64,000 nt of DNA from Exiguobacterium aurantiacum (GTDB taxonomy: Bacteria > Bacillota > Bacilli > Exiguobacteriales > Exiguobacteriaceae). The stretch lies in the NCBI RefSeq assembly GCF_001766415.1, contig NZ_MKXO01000005.1, positions 124,001 through 188,000 on the forward strand, given 5' to 3'. Both the position numbers and the translations under genes were made by a program. Of this stretch, positions 7,422-16,495 are shown piece after piece (position 1 is the first letter of the stretch; each line of letters begins with the position of its first letter). Below the pieces are notes generated by a model that saw nothing but the letters and a program-made list of their open reading frames with translations, did not search any database and was not told the origin of the DNA.

Positions 7422-8221
7422 ACGTGTTGAAACTGATCAGTTGGGAGCTTGATCGCGTAAAAAAATCCTATTTGATTTTGGTTGGTATACTGTTGCTGCT
7501 GCAATTCGGCTGGCTAGGTGCTTTCTTATGGAGGCAGAATGCTACATATGAAGAAATGAGACTAGAGGGTATGACGGGTTATACGGTCTCGTTCATAAAT
7601 TACATCGGGAGCACTATTTTTACTCTTTCGGTTGGTGTCGCGATCGTCGCGATGATTTTTTTCAGCGTATGGATTTGGTACCGCGATTTTCAAGGGCGCG
7701 GTATGTTTATGATGCGGCTATTGACGATACCAACGGGGAGAATGGAGCTGTTCGTTGCGAAATTTGTGACGGTCATGATGCTCATTTTAGGGCTGTTCGC
7801 GATTCAATGGATGGCATTGTTTTTGCAATATCAACTGTTCTCGGCTTGGCTGAACGCCAAAATGATTCCGCTTCAAGGATCGTTCGAGAGGGCGATACAA
7901 TTCGATTATCTTGCCATGATGTATCCAGAGAGCGGATTTAACTTCCTCGTGCATCAGGTGCTAATCGCATTTGTCGTGCTCGCACTCTTCACGTTCGTTT
8001 TAGTGGAGCGGGGTCTATGGCAACGGACGCTTTGGTCACCGTTCTTGGCGATTTGTGTAGTGAGCGGTTTGATCGCGTTGCCGACTTTTCTGATTATTTA
8101 TTTTGATCGCTATTTGTTTATGGATGAACAGATTGGACTGTTCGGTTTAGCCTTGATCGGGATGGTCTTCGGGCTGACGTTGCTAAGCCGTCGCTTCCTT
8201 TCAAAAAAAATGAGTGTGTGA
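7418..8221 (+). CDS. ABC transporter permease protein
   Basis: This 267-residue protein has about six hydrophobic segments, near 17-37, 60-85, 120-145, 170-195, 205-228 and 240-258. The GMFMMRLLTIPTGRMELFVAKF loop resembles the coupling region of ABC-2-type permeases. It overlaps the ATPase gene by four bases, so the two are translationally coupled. Base composition is visibly more AT-rich than in neighbouring genes. No substrate can be assigned. Confidence 0.75.
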   Translation: MNVLKLISWELDRVKKSYLILVGILLLLQFGWLGAFLWRQNATYEEMRLEGMTGYTVSFINYIGSTIFTLSVGVAIVAMIFFSVWIWYRDFQGRGMFMMRLLTIPTGRMELFVAKFVTVMMLILGLFAIQWMALFLQYQLFSAWLNAKMIPLQGSFERAIQFDYLAMMYPESGFNFLVHQVLIAFVVLALFTFVLVERGLWQRTLWSPFLAICVVSGLIALPTFLIIYFDRYLFMDEQIGLFGLALIGMVFGLTLLSRRFLSKKMSV

Positions 8222-8231
8222 GGTGAATCGC

Positions 8232-9329
8232 ATGAAACGAATAGTGAACGTGGTCGCCTTAGGTGTGATTATCACGGTAGGGCTCGCCACATATGCCGTC
8301 AGCGGGACGGAAAAAGAGACGGATTGGTCACTCCAAGTCGAATCAAATAAAAAGGTGTGGGAAAATCGAATCGTTCAAGTCGCTAAAGATTCGATGGATC
8401 AGCCCTATACGCATATCAATGTGACATTGAATGGGAGCACCCCCTCGAATAAGGGAAGTTACTTTAAGCAGCTCCTCGATTTTCAAGCGAATTTCGGGGA
8501 AGACTCTCGATCGTTCAAACGAGCGCTGAAACAGTTGGATTATGCGCAACGCATTTGGACGACGGATGGGGAGATGGCAATTGGCCAAAAAGATCGTGAT
8601 ACGTTAGTGTTGCTCAAATCAAAAGACGGTAAGGAAGTAGACGTTACCGAGTTTAAACAGGCACGAGAGATATTAGAAAGTGGTTGGAAGGGATTCTATG
8701 TTTATGACGGTAAAGTCCACCTTCTATACGATCAAAACTATGAAACGACGAACCATCACGTGGCGACGTTCGATGAATCGACGAAGACGTTCGTCACGCA
8801 AAAGATTGATCGGTCCAAGACGTTGATCGGAGGAGTCGTGGGGGCGGAATGGTCATGGTACCCATCTGCGTATCAAGGTCAAGTGGCGACGGACAACCGC
8901 TATATTCCGATTCGGGCGACGGCACTTGAGACGTTGCAAGAAGATACGGGTGAGGAGTATACGTCAGAAATGGATTTACCGGGATTATTTGTCTATGATG
9001 CCAAAGAAAACAAAGTAGTGACAGTGAATCAATCGGAAGAATTGAAAGGTACGCTATTCAAAGATCAGGAGTATCGTGCGATTCGATCTGACGGAACAGA
9101 ATTGATTATTGATTTAAACTCGTTAGAGCAGACGACTCGCCAAGTCATTCAAGGTGCAGTCGGGTCAATCACTTATATCGATCAGTTAGTCTATCATGTG
9201 CTTCCTAAAAAAGAAGGAGCCATGTTAGAAGTATATGATGAAGGGGAAATGGTTTCGCGCGCTTCCATAAAAGCAGAAGGAGACAGCGGACAGACTTCGA
9301 ATCAACCCGTCCATTACTATGTTTACTAA
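8232..9329 (+). CDS. Uncharacterised membrane-anchored extracytoplasmic protein of the YtrA-type operon
   Basis: I do not recognise this 365-residue protein. It has a basic start (MKRIVN), one hydrophobic segment (about 4-22) and a long hydrophilic remainder rich in Lys, Glu, Asp and Tyr. There is no lipobox Cys, so it looks like a protein held outside by an N-terminal anchor. The start at 8232 is preferred over an upstream GTG because GAGGTG lies about 6 bases before it. It begins 10 bases after the permease and probably works with that transporter, perhaps as a sensor or substrate-binding accessory; this is inference. A bidirectional terminator follows. Confidence 0.6.
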   Translation: MKRIVNVVALGVIITVGLATYAVSGTEKETDWSLQVESNKKVWENRIVQVAKDSMDQPYTHINVTLNGSTPSNKGSYFKQLLDFQANFGEDSRSFKRALKQLDYAQRIWTTDGEMAIGQKDRDTLVLLKSKDGKEVDVTEFKQAREILESGWKGFYVYDGKVHLLYDQNYETTNHHVATFDESTKTFVTQKIDRSKTLIGGVVGAEWSWYPSAYQGQVATDNRYIPIRATALETLQEDTGEEYTSEMDLPGLFVYDAKENKVVTVNQSEELKGTLFKDQEYRAIRSDGTELIIDLNSLEQTTRQVIQGAVGSITYIDQLVYHVLPKKEGAMLEVYDEGEMVSRASIKAEGDSGQTSNQPVHYYVY

Positions 9330-9336
9330 TACAAAA

Positions 9337-9360
9337 ACCGAGAGGCGGCTGCCTCTCGGT
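9337..9360. terminator. Bidirectional terminator between convergent genes
   Basis: ACCGAGAGGC, loop GGCT, GCCTCTCGGT: a perfect 10-bp stem. The T-run is better on the minus strand (five A precede it on the plus strand), and the minus-strand gene's stop codon touches its edge. Confidence 0.85.
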
Positions 9361-10001
9361 TATTTCGTTGGTTTCGGGATGATGACCCCTTCTTCTAAAT
9401 CAAGCAACATATCGATCAGTTCCGCGCAAAACTCAGGGAATTGATCGAGGAACGCACCTGGACCGACCTCATCCATGAAGTCGATGTACAGATCTGCTAC
9501 GTTGCCAGCCATCTTCGCTGGAAGTGCGAGGAAGGCCGACCCGAAGCGCCAGCTGCCACGGATATCGAGCAGCTTGCCGAGCATGACGTCGCCCGGTTCA
9601 CGAACTTCTGGAAGCATCACCTTGTACGTCTCTTTCGTCTCCCAGTCGCGGAGACCGTCCTCGGTCACTTCAAACACAGAGCACCGGGGGACGGCGAGAC
9701 CACGCAAGGCGTGATAAAGGGCGGGTGACATATCGGCTTTATGGTCCGCCAAATAGCGGCCGTGCGGTGTCATCCCGTCCTCATCCGTCTCAAAGAAGAC
9801 GGCCCAATCGATGAACAAATCGCGGAACAGTTCGGCGTCTTTCAAGTGCCACGTGCCTTCCGAAGCGATCTCTTGGATATAGTTCGTCCACTGCGTGCTG
9901 CGTGCGAGTGCCGCTTGCTCGTATAACTTTTTCAGTTCGGCCAGCAATTCGGACTCTTCGACGAGCAAAGGGAAGGGAATTACTTTCCGGTCTTTTTTCA
10001 T
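9360..10001 (-). CDS. Hypothetical protein coupled to the YfmL-type helicase gene
   Basis: I do not recognise this 213-residue soluble protein. It is acidic and mostly helical, without signal peptide or membrane segments. Visible features are a conserved-looking core (SWRFGSAFLALPAKMAGN) and a C-terminal Leu/Glu helix (AELIDMLLDLEEG). Its ATG overlaps the stop of the helicase gene by four bases, so it is translated with it; a link to RNA or ribosome assembly is possible from context only. Confidence 0.6.
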   Translation of the reverse strand: MKKDRKVIPFPLLVEESELLAELKKLYEQAALARSTQWTNYIQEIASEGTWHLKDAELFRDLFIDWAVFFETDEDGMTPHGRYLADHKADMSPALYHALRGLAVPRCSVFEVTEDGLRDWETKETYKVMLPEVREPGDVMLGKLLDIRGSWRFGSAFLALPAKMAGNVADLYIDFMDEVGPGAFLDQFPEFCAELIDMLLDLEEGVIIPKPTK

Positions 10002-11164
10002 CGCCGTGGTCCTCGCTTGTCTGCAGGACGTTTGACGACCGGCGGTTTGTCTTCGATCCGTTTCTCGATGACTTCGCCACGGTAAATCTCAAGCTCTTTC
10101 AATTCGACACCGAGCTGGCGGGCGAACGATTTCAAGTGCGTCAAATCTTCCGGTGTCACGATCGAGAGGACCGTCCCGGCCGCGCTACCGCGAGCGGTCC
10201 GTCCTGAGCGGTGGATGAAGTCATCGGTCGATTCAGGTAAATCGAAATGGACGACGTGCGTCACTTCATCGATGTCGAGTCCGCGCGCTGCGAGACCCGT
10301 CGTGATGAGGAGCGGATATTCGCCTTTACGGAATTCGCGGAGCGTCTCGACGCGGGCACGTTTCCCTTTCAAGCTATCGAGCATACGGTAGTTCACTTTC
10401 ATCTTATCGAGCTCACCTTTGAGCGGCGGTAAGAACGAGCGGTTGTTGATGAAGGCGAGCACTTTGACACCGTCGACGTGTGACAGGCGACGAAGCAATT
10501 CTGGCTTATAGCGACGTGTCGTCAACATATAGCCGTACGTCACTTGAGCACTGACAGTCCGTTCGACCTTCACGTGAACCGGTTCTTTCAAGAACGGGGC
10601 AGCCCAGGCTTGAAGCGTGTCCGTCAACGTCGCCGAAACGAGTGAGATTTGATGCTCGTGCGCCGTATGGTTGATGATGCGCTCGGCCGCTTCCGTCAAT
10701 CCGCTGTCGATGATTTGATCGGCTTCATCTAGCACGATCGTATGCGTTTCGTGCAGTTTAAGTTTTTTCTTCTCGATCAATTCAACGAGACGTCCTGGTG
10801 TCCCGACGATTAAATGCGGTTTTTTCTTCAAGCGATCGATTTGGCGCTTCAGTTCGACGCCGCCGATGAACGAGGCGATCCGGACGTCACCTTTTTCGGT
10901 GAAACGTTGCGCCACCGTTTGGATCTGCATGACGAGTTCGCGCGTCGGTGCGACGATGACGACTTGGATCCGGTCGTTCGAGGCATCGATTTTTTCAATA
11001 GCGGGTAAAAGATAAGCGAGTGTCTTACCTGTCCCTGTCGGTGCTTCGATCGTGACGTCTTTTCCTTCTAAAAGGGGCGGGAACGCTTCCGCTTGGACCG
11101 GCATCGGTTCGTTAAAGCCAAGGCGTTCCCAGGCTTCGTTAATGAATGGTTTTGTAAAGTTCAT
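9998..11164 (-). CDS. DEAD-box RNA helicase, YfmL-like
   Basis: This 388-residue ATP-dependent RNA helicase has all core motifs: Q-motif region (GFNEPMPVQAEA), motif I PTGTGKT, Ia PTREL, GG, TPGR, motif II DEAD, motif III SAT, and motif VI HRSGRTARG. It has only a short basic tail (VVKRPADKRGPRR) and no RGG-rich or DbpA-type RNA-binding domain. The N-terminus and size resemble B. subtilis YfmL, implicated in ribosome assembly. AAGGAGAA precedes the ATG. It is cotranscribed with the following hypothetical gene. A longer helicase, cshA, occurs elsewhere in the window. Confidence 0.88.
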   Translation of the reverse strand: MNFTKPFINEAWERLGFNEPMPVQAEAFPPLLEGKDVTIEAPTGTGKTLAYLLPAIEKIDASNDRIQVVIVAPTRELVMQIQTVAQRFTEKGDVRIASFIGGVELKRQIDRLKKKPHLIVGTPGRLVELIEKKKLKLHETHTIVLDEADQIIDSGLTEAAERIINHTAHEHQISLVSATLTDTLQAWAAPFLKEPVHVKVERTVSAQVTYGYMLTTRRYKPELLRRLSHVDGVKVLAFINNRSFLPPLKGELDKMKVNYRMLDSLKGKRARVETLREFRKGEYPLLITTGLAARGLDIDEVTHVVHFDLPESTDDFIHRSGRTARGSAAGTVLSIVTPEDLTHLKSFARQLGVELKELEIYRGEVIEKRIEDKPPVVKRPADKRGPRR

Positions 11165-11186
11165 ATCAGTTCTCCTTATCGTTGGG

Positions 11187-11214
11187 CAAAAACAAAGGAA
11201 GCATAAGCGCTCCC
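11187..11214 (-). terminator. Intrinsic terminator after the 140-residue hypothetical gene
   Basis: On the minus strand GGGAGC and GCTTCC form a short stem, followed by TTTGTTTTTG. Confidence 0.6.
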
Positions 11215-11218
11215 TGGT

Positions 11219-11641
11219 TCAAATATAGCGAACATGTTCAGTGTCTTGGTCAATCGATGAACGGAGTGTCTGTGTGTACACTTGCCCGTCCTCGACTAGT
11301 TTGATGTGCACGTCGATGTGCTCAGGTGAGGCTTCGACACCTTCGACCGTGAAGCCTTGATACACGCGGTATTCCAATTCCTTAAGCAATTTTGCATAGG
11401 CGTTTAGTTCTGGATACGTCGTCGCGACGTCGATTGGGCGCGACACGAGTGCGACCATTAAATGGTCACGGAAATCGATGAAATCCTCATTCTCGATATC
11501 GTCATCAAAGCGAATCCAAAAGCCTTTTTCTTCAAATTCTGTGATAAATCCGTCGCGCTTGTCTCCAGCCTCTTCGACTTTAAGGGAGATGCGGTCACCG
11601 GCTTTTAAGTTATGCTCGGCTGTTAATGGTTCATACGTCAT
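11219..11641 (-). CDS. Hypothetical cytosolic protein, 140 residues
   Basis: The function is unknown. The protein is soluble and acidic. Its N-terminal half suggests a small beta barrel (LKAGDRISLKVEEAGDKRDG, then GFWIRFDDDI), and a second alpha/beta part follows (TTYPELNAYAKLLKELEYRVYQGFTVEG). A GAGGAAGGGG site lies upstream of the ATG. It reads away from pflB and shares the long intergenic region with it. Confidence 0.55.
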   Translation of the reverse strand: MTYEPLTAEHNLKAGDRISLKVEEAGDKRDGFITEFEEKGFWIRFDDDIENEDFIDFRDHLMVALVSRPIDVATTYPELNAYAKLLKELEYRVYQGFTVEGVEASPEHIDVHIKLVEDGQVYTQTLRSSIDQDTEHVRYI

Positions 11642-11723
11642 GGGAAGAACCCCTTCCTCTTCTACAATGTTCTGCTTCCATTGTGCTCGATATAAGGCAA
11701 AAATTCAAGTTCTATCCCGAACC

Positions 11724-11739
11724 TGTGAGTTAAGTCACT
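11724..11739. promoter_or_regulatory. Perfect Fnr-type box upstream of pflB
   Basis: TGTGAGTTAAGTCACT equals the Bacillus Fnr consensus TGTGA-N6-TCACT at all ten defined positions. It lies about 265 bases before pflB. A possible promoter (GATAAT at 11774-11779) follows at an unusual distance, so which promoter it serves is open. Confidence 0.6.
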
Positions 11740-11854
11740 ACAAAAACTGTATGATTTTTCACAACTCCTTAAAGATAATACAGGATTCACAAGAACGTGA
11801 ACGGATAGGGATTCGTCTGTTTCTATGTAAGTTGAAAAACTACTATAACAGATA

Positions 11855-11868
11855 AAATAGCGCTTACA
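11855..11868. promoter_or_regulatory. CcpA (cre)-like site upstream of pflB
   Basis: AAATAGCGCTTACA matches the reverse form of the cre consensus TGWAARCGYTWNCW at 13 of 14 positions. It lies about 100 bases before the proposed pflB transcript start, within the range where CcpA activates fermentation genes. Confidence 0.4.
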
Positions 11869-11897
11869 AAAACGGCGTAACACCAATGTTCATGAGA

Positions 11898-11960
11898 TTG
11901 TTACAACTTTCACAAGAATGTAAAACATATTGTTCACGTTTTCACGTACACTCATATTAT
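11898..11960 (+). promoter_or_regulatory. pflB promoter with Fnr-like and Rex-like sites
   Basis: TTGTTACAACTTTCACAA (11898-11915) matches the Rex consensus TTGTGAA-N4-TTCACAA at 12 of 14 positions. It also contains TGTTA-N6-TCACA, 9 of 10 for Fnr, centred about -60 from the start implied by TATTAT (11955-11960). A second Rex-like copy, TTGTTCACGTTTTCACGT (11930-11947), lies 32 bases on. Which protein binds cannot be decided by eye. Confidence 0.5.
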
Positions 11961-12001
11961 AAGGAATCAGGCAGTTATCTCAACTATGAGGAGTGACCAT
12001 A

Positions 12002-14248
12002 ATGGCAACTGAAATTAAATCAGCCTGGTCAGGATTTGTTCCTGGACAGTGGACGAACGAAGTGAATGTCGGTGAATTTATCCGCTTGAACCGCCACGAG
12101 TATACAGGGGATGACCGTTTCTTAGTCGGACCGACAGAGGCGACGAATCGTCTTTGGGGACAAGTGATGGAATTGACGAAAGAAGAACGGGAACGCGGGG
12201 GCGTTTGGGATGTCGATCAAAACACGCCGTCGACAATTATCTCACACGGACCTGGGTACTTAAATAAAGACCTTGAAAAAGTCGTCGGTGTCCAAACGGA
12301 CGAACCGTTCAAACGCTCGATTCATCCGAACGGCGGCATTCGCATGGTCGACGCCGCGCTCGAGTCATACGGCTTCGAACCAAATCCTGAAATCACAAAA
12401 ATCTATTCAGACATTCGTAAAACACACAACCAAGGTGTTTTCGATGCCTACACACCAGAGATGCGGGCGGCACGTAAGTCAGGGATCATCACAGGTCTCC
12501 CAGACGCATACGGACGTGGCCGGATCATCGGTGACTACCGTCGCGTTGCCTTGTACGGTTTAGATTTCTTGATTGCCGAGCGTAAAAAAGATTTGGCAAA
12601 CAATGGCGGTTTCCTCTCGGAAGCAGACATTCGGACGCGGGAAGAGATGTCTGAACAGCTTCGTGCCCTTCAAGAATTGAAACAACTCGGCGCTGCTTAC
12701 GGATTCGACCTCGGTCGCCCGGCTGAAACGACGCAAGAAGCCTATCAATGGGTATATCTCGCTTACCTTGCAGCTGTCAAAGAACAAAACGGTGCGGCGA
12801 TGTCTCTCGGACGCGTATCGACATTCCTTGACGTGTACGCTGAGCGTGACATGGCGGCGGGCCGTTTGACAGAGTCAGACGTCCAAGAAATCGTCGATCA
12901 CTTCATCATGAAACTCCGCATCGTCAAATTCTTGCGGACGCCTGACTATAACGAATTGTTCTCTGGAGATCCAACGTGGGTCACGGAATCAATCGGTGGG
13001 ATGAGTGAGGATGGCCGTTCGAACGTCACGAAGAGCTCGTTCCGTTTCCTTCACTCGCTCACAAACCTCGGCCCGGCACCAGAACCGAACTTGACGGTGC
13101 TTTGGTCGACGAAATTACCGGAAGGATTCAAACAATATTGCGCGAAGATGTCAATTGAGACGTCGGCGATCCAATACGAGAACGACGACCTCATGCTTCC
13201 AGAGTTTGGTGACGATTACGGCATCGCCTGCTGTGTGTCACCGATGAAAATCGGCAAACAGATGCAGTTCTTCGGTGCCCGTGCCAATATGGCGAAAGCA
13301 CTCCTCTACAGCATGAACGGTGGACGCGATGAGAAGAGCGGCGAACAAATCGCTCCGGCTTGGGACATGAACACAGAAGACGTCCTCACGTACGACAAAG
13401 TGTACGCTGACTTCGACCGGACGCTCGACTGGCTCGCGGAGCTTTACGTCAACACACTCAACGTCATTCACTTCATGCATGATAAATATGCGTACGAACG
13501 GATTGAAATGGCGCTCCACGACCCTGAAATCTTACGGACGATGGCTTGTGGTATCGCTGGCCTTTCGGTGACGGCGGACAGCTTGTCAGCAATCAAATAT
13601 GCGACGGTCAAACCGGTCCGGAATGAATTCGGCATCGCTGTCGACTTTGAAACAGAAGGCGACTTCCCGAAATTCGGAAACAACGATGACCGTGTCGACG
13701 CGATCGCCGTCGAACTTACGAAATCGTTCATGGAAAAAGTCCGGAAACACAAAACGTATCGCGACGCGCTTCATACGCAATCGGTCTTGACGATCACGTC
13801 GAACGTCGTGTACGGCAAGAAAACAGGTAATACACCGGACGGCCGTCGTGCTGGTGAGCCGTTCGCACCGGGTGCGAACCCGATGCACGGCCGCGATACG
13901 AAAGGAGCGGCAGCGTCGCTCTCGTCAGTCGCCAAACTTCCGTTCGAACACGCGCAAGACGGTATCTCATACACGTTCTCGATCGTACCGAAAGCACTCG
14001 GTAAAGAAGACGTCGCACGTGAACTTAACTTGGCGGCACTTCTTGACGGCTATATGGGTGGCGAGCACAAAGGTCACCACTTGAACGTCAACGTCTTCAA
14101 CCGTGAGACGTTGCTCGACGCCATGGAACATCCAGAAGAGTATCCGCAGCTCACGATCCGCGTATCAGGTTACGCCGTCAACTTCATCAAGTTGACACGC
14201 GAGCAACAGATCGACGTCATCAACCGGACGTTCCACGGTTCATTATAA
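12002..14248 (+). CDS. pflB: Pyruvate formate-lyase (formate C-acetyltransferase)
   Basis: This 748-residue glycyl-radical enzyme converts pyruvate and CoA to acetyl-CoA and formate during anaerobic fermentation. The active-site Cys pair is C410-C411 (GIACCVSP), and the radical Gly is about residue 723 in RVSGYAV near the C-terminus, at usual spacing for the family. The ATG at 12002 is preferred over an in-frame GTG at 11993 because GAGGAG lies 8 bases upstream. The activase gene follows after a stable hairpin. The oxygen-sensitive radical fits the Fnr- and Rex-like sites in the promoter. Confidence 0.96.
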   Translation: MATEIKSAWSGFVPGQWTNEVNVGEFIRLNRHEYTGDDRFLVGPTEATNRLWGQVMELTKEERERGGVWDVDQNTPSTIISHGPGYLNKDLEKVVGVQTDEPFKRSIHPNGGIRMVDAALESYGFEPNPEITKIYSDIRKTHNQGVFDAYTPEMRAARKSGIITGLPDAYGRGRIIGDYRRVALYGLDFLIAERKKDLANNGGFLSEADIRTREEMSEQLRALQELKQLGAAYGFDLGRPAETTQEAYQWVYLAYLAAVKEQNGAAMSLGRVSTFLDVYAERDMAAGRLTESDVQEIVDHFIMKLRIVKFLRTPDYNELFSGDPTWVTESIGGMSEDGRSNVTKSSFRFLHSLTNLGPAPEPNLTVLWSTKLPEGFKQYCAKMSIETSAIQYENDDLMLPEFGDDYGIACCVSPMKIGKQMQFFGARANMAKALLYSMNGGRDEKSGEQIAPAWDMNTEDVLTYDKVYADFDRTLDWLAELYVNTLNVIHFMHDKYAYERIEMALHDPEILRTMACGIAGLSVTADSLSAIKYATVKPVRNEFGIAVDFETEGDFPKFGNNDDRVDAIAVELTKSFMEKVRKHKTYRDALHTQSVLTITSNVVYGKKTGNTPDGRRAGEPFAPGANPMHGRDTKGAAASLSSVAKLPFEHAQDGISYTFSIVPKALGKEDVARELNLAALLDGYMGGEHKGHHLNVNVFNRETLLDAMEHPEEYPQLTIRVSGYAVNFIKLTREQQIDVINRTFHGSL

Positions 14249-14259
14249 GTAAAGGCTTG

Positions 14260-14281
14260 GCGGCCTTCGCTTGAAGGCCGC
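14260..14281 (+). other. GC-rich hairpin between pflB and pflA
   Basis: GCGGCCTTC, loop GCTT, GAAGGCCGC: a perfect 9-bp stem not followed by a T-run. It is more likely an mRNA-stabilising or processing element setting the pflB:pflA ratio than a full terminator. Confidence 0.6.
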
Positions 14282-14304
14282 TCATTCGTTAGGAGGTCAT
14301 CTCG

Positions 14305-15021
14305 ATGACAATGGGATATGTACACTCGGTCGAATCGTTTGGAACCGTTGACGGCCCGGGAATTCGTTTTATCGTCTTTTTGCAAGGTTGTGCGCTTCGC
14401 TGCTTGTATTGCCACAACGCTGATACGTGGGATTTTAAAAAGAATAACCATCGTTCGGCCGAGGACGTCATTCAAGAAGCGCTCAGCTATCGTCCGTTCA
14501 TGGAAGCATCAAAAGGCGGCATCACAATTTCAGGGGGCGATCCGCTCGCGCAACCAGAGTTTTTAGAAGCGCTGTTGCGTGAAGCGAAAAAACACGGGCT
14601 CCACACGACGCTCGATACGTCGGGTGCACTCCGTCCCCCTAACCTTGACGCCATCTTAGACCACACCGACCTCGTCTTGCTCGATATTAAACACATCGAT
14701 GACGACATGTGCAAGAAACTGACAGGACGGAGCAACGCCAACACGCTCGCGCTTGCTGAACACTTATCCGAGCGCGGAACGAAAATGTGGATTCGCCACG
14801 TCCTTGTCCCGGAATGGACGCTTGATGAAGGGGCGCTCCGGCGCACGGCGGCGTTCATTCAAAAACTCGACCACGTCGAGAAAGTCGAAATCTTGCCGTA
14901 TCACGAGATGGGCGTCTATAAATGGGAGGCGCTCGGCCTCGACTATCCGTTAAAAGGCATCAAACCACCGACGACGGAAGAAGTCGAGTGGGCGGAAGGA
15001 ATCTTACAAGGTACAGTCTAA
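14305..15021 (+). CDS. pflA: Pyruvate formate-lyase activating enzyme
   Basis: This 238-residue radical-SAM enzyme installs the glycyl radical on PflB using S-adenosylmethionine. The cluster motif is C29-x3-C33-x2-C36 (GCALRCLYCHN), preceded by the typical SVESFGTVDGPGIRF start. The SGGDPL segment is the SAM-binding GGE-like motif with Asp in place of Glu. AGGAGG lies 8 bases before the ATG. It ends the pfl operon at a strong bidirectional terminator. Confidence 0.95.
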   Translation: MTMGYVHSVESFGTVDGPGIRFIVFLQGCALRCLYCHNADTWDFKKNNHRSAEDVIQEALSYRPFMEASKGGITISGGDPLAQPEFLEALLREAKKHGLHTTLDTSGALRPPNLDAILDHTDLVLLDIKHIDDDMCKKLTGRSNANTLALAEHLSERGTKMWIRHVLVPEWTLDEGALRRTAAFIQKLDHVEKVEILPYHEMGVYKWEALGLDYPLKGIKPPTTEEVEWAEGILQGTV

Positions 15022-15022
15022 A

Positions 15023-15057
15023 AAACTGCGCAGACCGTTATGGTCTGCGCAGTTTTT
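15023..15057. terminator. Bidirectional terminator between pflA and the malic enzyme gene
   Basis: AAACTGCGCAGACC and GGTCTGCGCAGTTT form a 14-bp stem with loop GTTAT, flanked by A5 and T5. Confidence 0.95.
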
Positions 15058-15061
15058 CGTG

Positions 15062-16288
15062 TTATAGCCGCTTATCACGTACGTGGCGGCGAATGGCGTC
15101 CTCGTCGAGCGGACGGTTGGCGACACCGGTCTCGACAGCAGTCTTCGCGACGGCGATCGCGACGGCCGGTGCGACCCGCTCGTCGAACGGGCTCGGGATA
15201 ACGATGCCGTTCGCGAGATCTCCTTCTGTCAACAAGTCGGCGATCGCATGGACGGCCGCTTCTTTCATCTCTTCGTTGATCTCTGACGCCCGGACGTCGA
15301 GCGCCCCACGGAAAATGCCGGGGAAGGCGAGGACGTTGTTCACTTGGTTGGCGAAGTCCGAGCGACCGGTCGCGACGATGCGGGCACCAGCGGAAGTCGC
15401 GAGATCCGGCATAATCTCTGGAATTGGGTTCGCGAGGGCGAAGATGATCGAATCTGCGGCCATCGAGCGGACCATGTCCTCGGTGACGGCACCTGCGGCC
15501 GAGACACCGATGAAGACGTCGGCCCCCTCGAGCACGTCTGAGAGCGTGCCGACGTGGAGCTTCCGGTTCGTCGCCTTGGCGATCTGGTCTTTGAACGGGT
15601 TCATGCCGTCGGCGCGTCCTTCATAGATCGCACCTTTCGTATCACAGATGACGAGGTCCTCTACGCCGAAGCGCTTGAGCAGCTTGGCGATGGCGATTCC
15701 GGCGGCCCCGGCTCCGTTCATGACGACACGCAGTTCAGGCATCGCTTTGTCGACTAAACGGAGTGCATTGACGAGGCCGGCCAAGACGACGATGGCCGTC
15801 CCGTGTTGATCGTCATGGAAGACCGGGATCGGGAGCGTCTGCTTCAACCGGGCCTCGATCTCAAAACATTCGGGTGCCTTGATGTCTTCTAAGTTGACGG
15901 CGCCGAACGTCGGGGCGAGCAGTTCGACCGTCCGCACGATCTCATCGACGTTGTGTGTGTCTAAACAAATCGGGAACGCATCGACCCCGGCGAAACTTTT
16001 GAACAGGACGGCCTTGCCTTCCATGACCGGCAGCGCCGCCTCCGGACCGATGTTGCCGAGCCCGAGTACGGCGCTTCCGTCCGAGACGACGGCGACCGTG
16101 TTGGCGCGCAACGTATATTCATAGGACAGCTCTTTATTGTCGGCGATGCGGCGGCACGGTTCGGCGACGCCCGGTGAGTAGGCGAGGCTGAGCGCTTCTG
16201 TCGTGTCGACGTCGACTTTTGGCGTCGTTTCTAATTTACCGTGGTGCAAAGCATGCATCTCGAGTGCGCGTTCGTTCAATGTTTTCAT
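15062..16288 (-). CDS. Malic enzyme (NAD(P)-dependent, YtsJ-like)
   Basis: This 408-residue enzyme oxidatively decarboxylates malate to pyruvate. It shows LSLAYSPGVAEPCR near the N-terminus, the metal-binding FHDDQHGTAIV segment, the Rossmann motif MNGAGAAGIAIAK and the ALANPIPE motif. Its length fits the short malic enzymes like B. subtilis YtsJ (NADP-preferring), not MaeA/MalS. The ATG at 16288 has AGGGAGAGAG just upstream and gives the family N-terminus (MKTLNERALEMH); a longer frame to 16327 lacks such a site. It supplies pyruvate for the neighbouring PFL pathway or NADPH for biosynthesis. Confidence 0.9.
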   Translation of the reverse strand: MKTLNERALEMHALHHGKLETTPKVDVDTTEALSLAYSPGVAEPCRRIADNKELSYEYTLRANTVAVVSDGSAVLGLGNIGPEAALPVMEGKAVLFKSFAGVDAFPICLDTHNVDEIVRTVELLAPTFGAVNLEDIKAPECFEIEARLKQTLPIPVFHDDQHGTAIVVLAGLVNALRLVDKAMPELRVVMNGAGAAGIAIAKLLKRFGVEDLVICDTKGAIYEGRADGMNPFKDQIAKATNRKLHVGTLSDVLEGADVFIGVSAAGAVTEDMVRSMAADSIIFALANPIPEIMPDLATSAGARIVATGRSDFANQVNNVLAFPGIFRGALDVRASEINEEMKEAAVHAIADLLTEGDLANGIVIPSPFDERVAPAVAIAVAKTAVETGVANRPLDEDAIRRHVRDKRL

Positions 16289-16456
16289 AACTCTCTCCCT
16301 GTGTGCGTACGATTTTTTGTCTGTCACAATCGACTACATTGTATCGAAGAAACCGCTTACTTTCGAGCGTTTTACCTGCTATGGACGCAATTATTTCTGA
16401 ACGATTGTTCATATATGTAGAATTGGTCCTAACAATTGGTGCTAATCATAAACGAA

Positions 16457-16495
16457 AACCAAAAGAGTCACGGATATTCCGCAACTCCTTTGGTT
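16457..16495 (-). terminator. Intrinsic terminator after the rsgA-type gene
   Basis: A nested stem (AACCAAAGGAGT with ACTCTTTTGGTT, inner CGGA/TCCG) followed on the minus strand by TTCGTTT. Confidence 0.75.

Larger units (their letters stand above)
11642..12001. promoter_or_regulatory. Long regulatory region before pflB
   Basis: No convincing gene lies in these 360 AT-rich bases. Signals: a perfect TGTGA-N6-TCACT Fnr-type box at 11724-11739; a CcpA-like site AAATAGCGCTTACA at 11855-11868 (13 of 14 consensus positions); an overlapping Fnr-like and Rex-like site at 11898-11915; a weaker Rex-like site at 11930-11947; and a -10 TATTAT at 11955-11960. Open frames here lack ribosome sites and coding character. 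Confidence 0.6.

Noticed and set aside
11478-11886. Open frames on both strands in the region before pflB
   Set aside because: No ribosome sites, atypical residue content, and the region holds regulatory signals.
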